The translations under genes and the position numbers were made by a program. From the NCBI GenBank assembly GCA_017622255.1, contig JAGARL010000177.1:1-7920 (forward strand): 7,920 nucleotides of DNA. Direction: 5' to 3'. Under the pieces are notes generated by a model. The model was not told the DNA's origin. It made no database searches and saw only the letters and a program-made list of their open reading frames with translations. Shown here piece by piece: positions 1-5,316 of the stretch (position 1 is the stretch's first letter; every line of letters begins with the position of its first letter). The stretch is from Methanocorpusculum sp. Lineage in GTDB: Archaea; Halobacteriota; Methanomicrobia; Methanomicrobiales; Methanocorpusculaceae.

Positions 1-1527
1 CCACTTCAGCGCGGCAGGGGCTAAACGGTTGATGGGGATTGGATACGGCAATGCCGTAAGAGAGCGTGCCCCATAGGAGACTGCCGCCGCAGAGAGAACA
101 GTCCCTACAGGAAGCTTCTGCGGAATACCGATTAACACCGGATACGTACCCATCTGACGGCCGAAGGAGACCTGCCCGGAGACCTCGACTATCACCTTCT
201 CGAAAACTGTCCCTACCGGGAAGACACGTTCCAGCATTGGCACATCAAAGTTCGCCCGCACATCCTCCTTAAACGCATGGAACTGCTTATCGAACTTCCC
301 AAGACAGTTATCCGTGTAAGCCCGCGTTCCCTCAAACGGCATCAGCTGGCGGATGTTGACGCGGCGGACCAGAAGCCCGGCATCAAAAATCCGCTGCAGA
401 AATGCCCGGTTCTCCGCAAATGTCTGCTCCGTCTCCCCGGCAAGCCCGGAGATGAAATTCAGGCCCGGCAGAAGCTCCGGAATTCCGCGGTTTCGAACAC
501 CGCTCACCTCGTTGACGATTTCCACAGCGCGGAAAATCATATCCGGCATCCCTTTCAGATTATTCGCCGAAATCACCGCCGGGTCTGCGGACTCAACGCC
601 GAACGCCGCGATATCTCCTGCAGTATGTCCTGCCACAATCTCTGCCAGCGCATCGCGTGCCGCATCCTCATGGCGGGCTATCGTTCCCGGATTGATGTTA
701 TCGATATGGAGGGTTTCCAGCTCCGGAGCGGCAGAACGGATTCCGGAGAAGAGTGTTCGCAGTTTATCCGCATCCGGACGGGGGAACTCCCCGCCGGAAA
801 CACCGTACGCCAAAAGGTCCGGCTGACGGCCCAGACGGAAATGCCGCGCTCCTGCGGCGAAAAGTGCCGCCGTCTCCGCAAAGATACCGGCAGGATCTCG
901 CTGACGCGGCATCCCGTAGAACGGCTCCGTACAGAACGAACAGCCCCCGGTCACACAGCGGGAACAGCCGCGGGCCGTCTCCAGCTCCAGCATCACATAC
1001 GGATACATCGGATGCTGACGGATAATATCCGCACCCACCGCTGACCAGCGGTCGAAGTCTGCATAATTCAGCACTCCTTCCGGCTCGCCGCCGCACAGAT
1101 ACGAATCAAGCGCCGCTGCAGGATCTCCTGCAAGCATCTCCGTCCAGCCGGAAACCGCCTGACGCTTCGCGGCGGCTCCTCCTTCCGGCGAGTAACCGAA
1201 GGAGATAGGACCTCCCAGAAGTGATACCGTTTTCTTCGAAAACGTAAATCCGAGCTGCTGCAGCTCCAGAAGCGTTGCCGGTGTTCCTGCCAGATATTTG
1301 CCCGGCACAGTCACGCCTGCAATCATCACTACCAGCTTCGCATCCCGGAGTGATGCGGTCCGCAGCGGATCCTTTCTCAGCTGGTCAATCGTTACATACT
1401 CAGGAGACAGCCCGTGCTCCTTGAGCACTCCGGCAACCGTCCGGATATACGGAGAAATATAGGGAGGGACACCCAGACAGGCAGGCTCATCCACATACCC
1501 GTCGATGATAACCGTCTCAGATGTCAT
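1..1527 (-). CDS. Radical SAM enzyme with C-terminal TRAM-like region, 3' end cut by window edge
   Basis: The frame is open from ATG at 1527 to the left edge, giving 509 codons without a stop, so the C-terminus is missing. The N-terminal third (about residues 1-165, containing DGYVDEPACLGVPPYISPY near 9-27) precedes a radical SAM core with the cluster motif GCSRCVTGGCSFC at 187-199 (Cys188, 191, 196, 199). FGVES at 309-313 resembles the glycine-rich/SAM-contacting strand of the superfamily. Residues 437-495 (GTVF, FGRQMGTYP, GARSLT) look TRAM-like. I recall this architecture from an archaeal radical SAM group (COG1031) that ends in a helix-hairpin-helix, which would lie beyond the edge. The substrate is unknown. 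The start overlaps the mptE stop by 11 bases and has no clear ribosome binding site, so coupled translation is likely. The cysteine spacing is not the canonical CX3CX2C. Confidence 0.85.
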   Translation of the reverse strand, partial: MTSETVIIDGYVDEPACLGVPPYISPYIRTVAGVLKEHGLSPEYVTIDQLRKDPLRTASLRDAKLVVMIAGVTVPGKYLAGTPATLLELQQLGFTFSKKTVSLLGGPISFGYSPEGGAAAKRQAVSGWTEMLAGDPAAALDSYLCGGEPEGVLNYADFDRWSAVGADIIRQHPMYPYVMLELETARGCSRCVTGGCSFCTEPFYGMPRQRDPAGIFAETAALFAAGARHFRLGRQPDLLAYGVSGGEFPRPDADKLRTLFSGIRSAAPELETLHIDNINPGTIARHEDAARDALAEIVAGHTAGDIAAFGVESADPAVISANNLKGMPDMIFRAVEIVNEVSGVRNRGIPELLPGLNFISGLAGETEQTFAENRAFLQRIFDAGLLVRRVNIRQLMPFEGTRAYTDNCLGKFDKQFHAFKEDVRANFDVPMLERVFPVGTVFEKVIVEVSGQVSFGRQMGTYPVLIGIPQKLPVGTVLSAAAVSYGARSLTALPYPIPINRLAPAALKW

Positions 1528-2146
1528 GACCGATGAGATGGAGAAGCTTTCGTGCAATCATCAGTTTACCGTGTTTTACCGGATCGACCGATGTATCATC
1601 CAGATCAAAACCAATTAAGGAAACCGATTCCGCACCCAGCTCATGGGCCGCAAAAACCCCGCGGTCTCCGTCCGAGAAACCGCCGAAGTTATAGACATTG
1701 GAAAGCGGCGTGCTCTGCGTCGTTGCGACAACAGGTCCTTTCATCTTCGGAACCCAGGACTTGAGAAGCGGCATATTGTCCCCGTGTGCGTGGACCGCCA
1801 GAAGTGTTCCTGCCGCATTCAGCTCCAGCACGTCATCATCGAGCCCATCCAAATCTGTGAAAACAATGTGCGGCGTAACGCCTGCTTTCTGCAGTCTGCG
1901 GGCTGCAGCGTCTGCCGCGATAATGATTTTGCCGGTAAAATCCGTGTTTTTGATATCTGCGGAAAGCGACGGGGCATTACCTGCCACCACAACCGAAGCG
2001 CCGCACAGCAGCTTCGTCAAAAGTGCGATATCATCCCGCGGGAGGATAGCAGATAAGAGGCGGGCCGCCTCCTCATCATCCTCGCGGGAGAAGCCGAAGT
2101 AATCCAGAATCCGCAGATAATATGGTTCCCAGACTTCAGGCTTCAT
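1517..2146 (-). CDS. mptE: 6-hydroxymethyl-7,8-dihydropterin diphosphokinase, MptE type
   Basis: A protein of 209 residues of the DUF115/MptE family. Family members transfer diphosphate from ATP to 6-hydroxymethyl-7,8-dihydropterin, an early cytosolic step in making the pterin half of methanopterin. Visible motifs are GNAPSL (56-61), AADAA (77-81), the acidic TDLDG (97-101), HAHGDN (119-124), FSDGDRG (157-163) and GFD (179-181); the aspartates of TDLDG and GDRG are likely metal/nucleotide ligands by family knowledge. I chose ATG at 2146 because a GGTGA ribosome binding site lies 8 bases upstream. An in-frame TTG at 2173 would add nine residues but lies further inside the upstream gene and upstream of that site. 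The gene overlaps both neighbours by 11 bases, as the middle of a three-gene operon. Assignment to MptE rather than another DUF115 kinase rests on motif recognition. Confidence 0.85.
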   Translation of the reverse strand: MKPEVWEPYYLRILDYFGFSREDDEEAARLLSAILPRDDIALLTKLLCGASVVVAGNAPSLSADIKNTDFTGKIIIAADAAARRLQKAGVTPHIVFTDLDGLDDDVLELNAAGTLLAVHAHGDNMPLLKSWVPKMKGPVVATTQSTPLSNVYNFGGFSDGDRGVFAAHELGAESVSLIGFDLDDTSVDPVKHGKLMIARKLLHLIGHDI

Positions 2147-3629
2147 CGTCCTCGTCACCGGAGATTCCGACAATTCTCATGAAGTTTGCAAGAACCGCAT
2201 CAATAATCATCGAGAGCAGCTCCTCCTTCTCGCGGACGAGAGAGAAGGCCTGCAGCGGAATGGAAAGCGCAGCCATAGTCGCATGACCGCCGGCGGATGC
2301 TCCCGGAATGTCGGCAAACGCCTCCTTTAAGACGTCTCCCACATGCAGTCTGATATCCTTGTTTCTTGCCGAGAGAATAATTGCCGTATCGGTAATTCCG
2401 TACACGAGCGCAGTTGTTACTCCTTCCAGATTCAGGAGCAGGTCTGCGGCCTGCGGAATCGCATCGCGGTTTCTGACATAGCCTACATTGGAGAAGAGAT
2501 ATCCCTGACGGATATCGCGGTTCTGGATAGCCGCTCCTAAGACCTCTATGGTCTCCTGCGAGATGGACGGCGCCATAACCAGCTCTAAGAGCTGGCGGTC
2601 TGCATACGGCAGAAGGAATGCCGCATTGTGCAGGTCCTGCGGGGTGACATTTCTCTGGAACTCGTGCGTATCTGCGCGGATACCGTAGAAGAGCGCGGTT
2701 GCAAGCTTGGTATCGAGCGGGAGATAGAGCTCCTGCAGATACTGGGTAAAGATAGAAGCGGTTGCCCCGGCGTCCGGTCTGATATCCATAAACTCCGGAA
2801 CATGTACCCGCTCCACGCCTTCCGTGCTGTGGTGGTCGATGATGATATTGATATTGGCATCAGCCGGAAGGTCGTTATTCATTCCCGGCGCTACACAGTC
2901 AACTAATGCCGTGTAGTCGCACTCGGCAAAAATCTCCGGAGTTAAGCGTTCCATCTTAATCTCCAGGAGGTTGACGAATGCACGGTTTTCCTGATGACCA
3001 ATGTTTCCTTCGTAGAGAATGCGGGTTTTCAGTTTTCCCTTGGATGCTTCTTCAGCAATTATGCTTAAGGCAATCGCAGAAGAAATCGCATCCGGGTCCG
3101 GGTTCTTGTGCGTGATGATGCCAAGCGTTCCCGACCAGGATTCCAGCAGAGAGAAGAGTCTCTGCGCGTTGCGGGCGGCAATCAGGTTGACCATGTGGTT
3201 TACGGCAGACTTTGCAACAACCTGCTGCGGGTAGAGCACCACATCCGCTCCCGCATCAGCAAGCTGATCGGAAGAGAAGGGATCCATAGACCGGGCGATG
3301 ATATTGGCGGCCGGGAACCGTGCGCGGATATGCAGCACGGCGGCGAGGTTTGCGTCTTTGTTGGAAGAGAGTACAAAGGCAACCTCCGGTTCCGGAAGCG
3401 ACTCATAAAACGCCTCATCAGTCATGTCTCCCAGCATTACCTGATGCCGGTGATCACGTAAATCATCCAGGCGTTTCTCATCAAAATCGACGATTAAGAC
3501 GTTGTCATCTGATTCGTGCAGCTCTCCAAGGACATTATATCCAATGCTTCCGCAGCCGAGGATGACATATTTTATTTTTTTGTTCTTCTGAATAAGGGAC
3601 AGGGGAGATACCCCATCTGTTTCAGCCAT
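2136..3629 (-). CDS. RCK_N (TrkA-N) domain fused to DHH/DHHA1 phosphoesterase
   Basis: A soluble protein of 497 residues with no membrane segment. Residues 19-150 form a Rossmann RCK_N domain: GCGSIG at 25-30 and an acidic strand end VDFD at 47-50, as in NAD(H)- or nucleotide-binding TrkA-N domains. A DHH phosphoesterase follows, with HKNPDPDA at 174-181, Asp244, DHH at 265-267 and RADTHEF at 318-324, all expected metal-binding positions. A DHHA1 domain with GGHATMAA at 447-454 comes last. DHH/DHHA1 enzymes hydrolyse small phosphodiesters such as nanoRNA, pAp or c-di-AMP; the substrate here is not determined. I prefer ATG 3629 over ATG 3692: a TATA-like box at 3653-3660 predicts transcription starting almost at 3629, while 3692 lies upstream of it. 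It is the first gene of the operon and overlaps mptE by 11 bases. The acidic tail (GDEDDEA) encodes the mptE ribosome binding site. Confidence 0.9.
   Translation of the reverse strand: MAETDGVSPLSLIQKNKKIKYVILGCGSIGYNVLGELHESDDNVLIVDFDEKRLDDLRDHRHQVMLGDMTDEAFYESLPEPEVAFVLSSNKDANLAAVLHIRARFPAANIIARSMDPFSSDQLADAGADVVLYPQQVVAKSAVNHMVNLIAARNAQRLFSLLESWSGTLGIITHKNPDPDAISSAIALSIIAEEASKGKLKTRILYEGNIGHQENRAFVNLLEIKMERLTPEIFAECDYTALVDCVAPGMNNDLPADANINIIIDHHSTEGVERVHVPEFMDIRPDAGATASIFTQYLQELYLPLDTKLATALFYGIRADTHEFQRNVTPQDLHNAAFLLPYADRQLLELVMAPSISQETIEVLGAAIQNRDIRQGYLFSNVGYVRNRDAIPQAADLLLNLEGVTTALVYGITDTAIILSARNKDIRLHVGDVLKEAFADIPGASAGGHATMAALSIPLQAFSLVREKEELLSMIIDAVLANFMRIVGISGDEDDEA
2155..2159 (-). 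promoter_or_regulatory. Ribosome binding site GGTGA of mptE
   Basis: GGTGA on the minus strand sits 8 bases before the ATG at 2146, inside the last codons of the upstream gene. It can pair with the archaeal 16S rRNA 3' end and decides the start in favour of ATG 2146 over TTG 2173. Confidence 0.75.
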
Positions 3630-3652
3630 ACCATATCTGTTAGTGTCGTGAG

Positions 3653-3660
3653 ATATTAAA
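3653..3660 (-). promoter_or_regulatory. TATA-like box for the RCK-DHH/mptE/radical SAM operon
   Basis: The minus strand reads TTTAATAT, centred about 27 bases upstream of ATG 3629. At archaeal TATA-to-start distances this predicts a leaderless or nearly leaderless transcript. No convincing ribosome binding site precedes the ATG, which agrees. There is no proof from sequence alone. Confidence 0.5.
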
Positions 3661-3700
3661 TCTGCATGTGATATCGCGAAAACCAATTTCAAAAAGTAAT

Positions 3701-3710
3701 CTATAAATAC
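3701..3710 (+). promoter_or_regulatory. TATA box of the first tRNA-Lys unit
   Basis: CTATAAATAC lies 62 bases upstream of the mature tRNA, after an A-rich stretch that could serve as the TFB recognition element. It is repeated exactly at 3901-3910 ahead of the second tRNA. A start near 3730 would give a leader of about 30 bases. Confidence 0.7.
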
Positions 3711-3733
3711 TAACGAGTTCTATCTATTTAGGT

Positions 3734-3756
3734 CAAGCTACAAGAGAGAGCTTGTA
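3734..3756 (+). promoter_or_regulatory. Inverted repeat/hairpin in the 5' leader of tRNA-Lys copy 1
   Basis: TACAAG (3739-3744) can pair with CTTGTA (3751-3756) around an AGAGAG loop. A competing pairing is CAAGCT (3734-3739) with AGCTTG (3749-3754). The structure lies in the transcribed leader, six bases before the RNase P cleavage point. The matching hairpin in copy 2 differs at both members of one base pair. Confidence 0.55.
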
Positions 3757-3762
3757 TGTACC

Positions 3763-3836
3763 GGGCCCGTGGCTTAGTCAGGCATAGCGTCGGACTCTTA
3801 ATCCGAATGTCAGGGGTTCAAATCCCTTCGGGCCCG
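3763..3836 (+). tRNA. tRNA-Lys (anticodon CTT), copy 1
   Basis: A complete 74-base cloverleaf. The acceptor stem GGGCCCG (3763-3769) pairs with CGGGCCC (3829-3835), with G3836 as discriminator. The anticodon stem TCGGA/TCCGA encloses the loop CTCTTAA with CTT at 3797-3799, which reads AAG lysine codons. The T arm carries TTCAAAT. CCA is not encoded and must be added after transcription. There is no intron. It is identical along its whole length to the second copy at 3961-4034. Confidence 0.97.
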
Positions 3837-3867
3837 CTTCTTTTCCGATATTTTGTAACTCACAAAA
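3837..3867 (+). terminator. T-rich trailer and AT-rich hairpin after tRNA-Lys copy 1
   Basis: T runs at 3841-3844 and 3851-3854 directly follow the tRNA, as expected for archaeal T-tract termination. TTTTGT (3851-3856) and ACAAAA (3862-3867) form a perfect inverted repeat around a five-base loop. Confidence 0.5.
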
Positions 3868-3900
3868 CAGGACGCCCCTATCCAAAAACAAATGTGGACC

Positions 3901-3910
3901 CTATAAATAC
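3901..3910 (+). promoter_or_regulatory. TATA box of the second tRNA-Lys unit
   Basis: CTATAAATAC is the same ten bases as at 3701-3710, here 60 bases before the tRNA. Its presence suggests that copy 2 is transcribed independently of copy 1. Confidence 0.7.
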
Positions 3911-3933
3911 TCGGAAAGACAATCTATTTAGGT

Positions 3934-3954
3934 CAAGCTGCAAGAGAGCTTGCA
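3934..3954 (+). promoter_or_regulatory. Inverted repeat/hairpin in the 5' leader of tRNA-Lys copy 2
   Basis: TGCAAG (3939-3944) pairs with CTTGCA (3949-3954) around an AGAG tetraloop. The alternative is CAAGCT (3934-3939) with AGCTTG (3947-3952). Compared with copy 1 the loop is two bases shorter, and one A-T pair has become G-C. Confidence 0.55.
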
Positions 3955-3960
3955 TGTACC

Positions 3961-4034
3961 GGGCCCGTGGCTTAGTCAGGCATAGCGTCGGACTCTTAAT
4001 CCGAATGTCAGGGGTTCAAATCCCTTCGGGCCCG
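3961..4034 (+). tRNA. tRNA-Lys (anticodon CTT), copy 2
   Basis: Base-for-base identical to the tRNA at 3763-3836, with anticodon CTT at 3995-3997, acceptor stem GGGCCCG/CGGGCCC, discriminator G4034 and no encoded CCA. Both copies look intact, so neither is a decaying pseudogene. Because the flanks differ while the genes are identical, selection or gene conversion is likely keeping them the same. Confidence 0.97.
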
Positions 4035-4052
4035 CTTCTTTTTCTGATTTTC
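4035..4052 (+). terminator. T-rich trailer after tRNA-Lys copy 2
   Basis: T5 at 4039-4043 and T4 at 4048-4051 directly follow the mature 3' end, matching the trailer of copy 1 with small changes. This is a plausible archaeal T-tract terminator. Confidence 0.55.
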
Positions 4053-4092
4053 AATACAGCAGCGAAAGCGTACGCTCTTTACAAAAACACAC

Positions 4093-4169
4093 AAAAAAAA
4101 CATCACATCTCATGAATGCCGGAAGAGGCAGCATTTCTGCCGCCGGCACTCGTCATTAATCCGGAAAAA
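4093..4169 (-). terminator. Probable terminator region of the histone gene, with a strong hairpin
   Basis: Reading the minus strand past the histone stop, there is a T5 run (4165-4169), then a hairpin, then a T8 run (4093-4100). The hairpin has an outer stem TGCCGG (4117-4122) with CCGGCA (4143-4148), an inner stem GGCAG (4127-4131) with CTGCC (4137-4141), and an ATTT-containing loop. T tracts alone can end archaeal transcripts; the hairpin could also shield the 3' end or separate this unit from the converging tRNA units. Confidence 0.5.
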
Positions 4170-4178
4170 GGGTTATAT

Positions 4179-4385
4179 TTACTCTTTCTTGGTGGCGAGG
4201 TCAACGTCCTCTGCCTTGATGGTCTTACGACCTGCGTGCTTTGCGAGCTCGTTTGCTTCCTTTGCAATAGCTTCGATGTATGCTTCTGCCTTGAGAACAA
4301 GGGCGTCTGCTGCATCTTCGCCAACGCGCTCTGCACCAGCTTTCTTTGCGAGTCTGACGACTGCTGCTTTCGGTAAGTCTGCCAT
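4179..4385 (-). CDS. Archaeal histone, single histone fold
   Basis: A 68-residue HMf-like histone that dimerises, binds and wraps DNA in the nucleoid. The whole protein is one histone fold without tails: alpha 1 at about 4-14, the GAERV turn at 17-21, the long central helix to about 50, and AGRKTIKAED at 51-60. Arg53, Thr55 and Asp60 form the conserved RxT...D pair. Gly17 matches the small residue that lets HMfB dimers stack into longer superhelices, so extended assemblies are plausible by homology. The start at 4385 gives the family's usual N-terminus (MADLPKA); an upstream extension to 4457 would run through the TATA box. A weak GGTAAT lies 4 bases before the ATG. It is monocistronic, flanked by T-rich DNA. 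Confidence 0.95.
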   Translation of the reverse strand: MADLPKAAVVRLAKKAGAERVGEDAADALVLKAEAYIEAIAKEANELAKHAGRKTIKAEDVDLATKKE

Positions 4386-4393
4386 AGTTATTA

Positions 4394-4409
4394 CCAATGA
4401 AAAAATTGG
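4394..4409. promoter_or_regulatory. CCAAT-N6-ATTGG palindrome at the histone transcription start
   Basis: CCAAT (4394-4398) and ATTGG (4405-4409) form a perfect inverted repeat that spans the predicted start, just downstream of the TATA box. A protein bound here would block polymerase. The operator role is inference. Confidence 0.35.
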
Positions 4410-4418
4410 AAGGCTAAA

Positions 4419-4426
4419 TATATAAA
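4419..4426 (-). promoter_or_regulatory. TATA box of the histone gene
   Basis: The minus strand reads TTTATATA, a full consensus archaeal TATA box. It predicts a transcription start near 4396 and a leader of about ten bases. Inverted repeats lie both upstream of the box and at the predicted start. Confidence 0.75.
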
Positions 4427-4428
4427 AG

Positions 4429-4479
4429 TATCTCAAAATCTGCGTTATTTTGCCCATTTGGACAAAAATACCTGAGATA
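4429..4479. promoter_or_regulatory. Nested inverted repeats upstream of the histone TATA box
   Basis: The outer arms TATCTCA (4429-4435) and TGAGATA (4473-4479) are perfect inverse copies. Inside them TTTTG (4448-4452) and CAAAA (4463-4467) flank a second pair, CC/GG, around ATTT. The outer arm abuts the histone TATA box where TFB would contact DNA. Activator or repressor binding is possible but unproven. Confidence 0.35.
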
Positions 4480-4542
4480 TCGTAAATTCACGGAAGAAAA
4501 CACGACGAAATCAAAAACAGGCACATTAAATCAACCGAATTG

Positions 4543-4547
4543 AAAAA
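4543..4547 (-). terminator. T run after mtxX
   Basis: T5 on the minus strand lies 11 bases past the mtxX stop codon, within AT-rich sequence. It is a candidate T-tract terminator separating the mmp2-mtxX unit from the histone promoter. Confidence 0.4.
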
Positions 4548-4557
4548 TACGGCTGTT

Positions 4558-5316
4558 TTAATGTATTTTACCTGCTATAATACGTGCTGTCATAGAGAGA
4601 ATTCCAACGTAGGATGCGGATGCGCGCGAACTGTCCACAAAGAGGTCCGGAATATTAACAATCAGTGCACCATGCCCGATACCGCCGCCTAAAAACACCA
4701 GCGTGCGGAATATCAGATTGCCGGAGATGCCATCCGGCGCGATAATCACTCCGGCGTCCTTGACCGCATCCTCGATTAAAATCTCCCCGTGCTCTGCACC
4801 GGAAAGCCGTGCCGCCTCTTCTGCATCATAAATTGTTTTATCAACCGCCGCATGCCGTCCGATATCGCCGAGCCTTCCGCCGGAAAGCAGAACCACCTTT
4901 TCCGAAAGTCCGAACGCTTTTGCAAGACGGCGTCCGTCCTCTGCAAATGCCGCCTTCTCGGAAACGGTCCAGCCCTCGTCAACTCCCACCGGCGCAAAGA
5001 AAAACTTCTGCCCGGCAGCAGTCTCCAGCAGAGCAATCCGCTCCAGACGGGAAACCCCGTAGACGGATTTCAGATACTTCAGCGTATCATTTGCCGGAAG
5101 CGAACCGCGAACCGCCGCATCGATTCGCTTCGCATACAAATCATCGACCAGCGCCGTCTCCGGCGCGTCGGAAAAGACAAAAGAAACATGTTTGGGAGGG
5201 ACAAGCTCCTCTCCCGTTTTCAGATAACAGACAATCTCAAGGTCCGGTGATGCCGCCTGCCCTGCGCTTTGCACCACCTTCTCTGCATCAACACCGCAGC
5301 CGATACCAATTCTCAT
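4558..5316 (-). CDS. mtxX: Methanogenesis marker protein 4 (MtxX family)
   Basis: A soluble 252-residue protein resembling the MtxX/methanogenesis-marker-4 family, which shares a fold with phosphate acetyl/butyryltransferases and PlsX. Recognisable segments are the N-terminal MRIGIGCG, RGSLPAND (70-77), LSGGRLGDIGRH (144-155), ILIEDAV (179-185), PDGISGNLIFR (194-204) followed by FLGGG, and DSSRAS (228-233). The name comes from linkage to methyltransferase genes in Methanosarcina; the biochemical role is not established, and methyltransferase activity should not be assumed. The ATG at 5316 overlaps the mmp2 stop in an ATGA, so the two are almost certainly co-translated from one mRNA; there is no strong ribosome binding site. 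AAA-rich, T-rich DNA follows its stop. Confidence 0.85.
   Translation of the reverse strand: MRIGIGCGVDAEKVVQSAGQAASPDLEIVCYLKTGEELVPPKHVSFVFSDAPETALVDDLYAKRIDAAVRGSLPANDTLKYLKSVYGVSRLERIALLETAAGQKFFFAPVGVDEGWTVSEKAAFAEDGRRLAKAFGLSEKVVLLSGGRLGDIGRHAAVDKTIYDAEEAARLSGAEHGEILIEDAVKDAGVIIAPDGISGNLIFRTLVFLGGGIGHGALIVNIPDLFVDSSRASASYVGILSMTARIIAGKIH

Larger units (their letters stand above)
3701..4055 (+). repeat. Tandem duplication of a whole tRNA-Lys transcription unit
   Basis: Two direct copies, about 3701-3857 and 3901-4055, repeat at a 198-200 base period. Each contains the TATA box, the conserved leader stretch TCTATTTAGGTCAAGCT, a leader hairpin, the tRNA and a trailer beginning CTTCTTTT. 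The tRNAs are identical; the leaders differ at a few sites, and the stretch between TATA box and leader differs more. Confidence 0.9.

Noticed and set aside
277..1044. Long plus-strand open frame of 255 codons
   Set aside because: It lies opposite the radical SAM gene, whose frame has clear family motifs. Antisense frames open easily in GC-rich codon usage, and this translation shows no domain signal.
2147..2173. Longer mptE starting at TTG 2173
   Set aside because: It starts with TTG, lies within the upstream gene, and would place the good GGTGA site inside the coding region instead of before ATG 2146.
4067..4076. Ten-base perfect palindrome AGCGTACGCT
   Set aside because: It is short, isolated and not near a promoter; one such palindrome in several kilobases is not surprising.
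3756..4115. A plus-strand open frame of 119 codons covering both tRNA genes
   Set aside because: It is a translation of the tRNA repeat, giving the same peptide twice across the two tRNAs. The tRNAs explain the sequence fully.
4116..4376. Cysteine-rich plus-strand frame of 86 codons
   Set aside because: It is the exact antisense of the histone gene; the cysteines come from reverse-reading Ala/Lys codons.
4386..4457. Histone extended N-terminally by 24 residues
   Set aside because: The extension translates the TATA box and start region, and known archaeal histones begin at the equivalent of ATG 4385.
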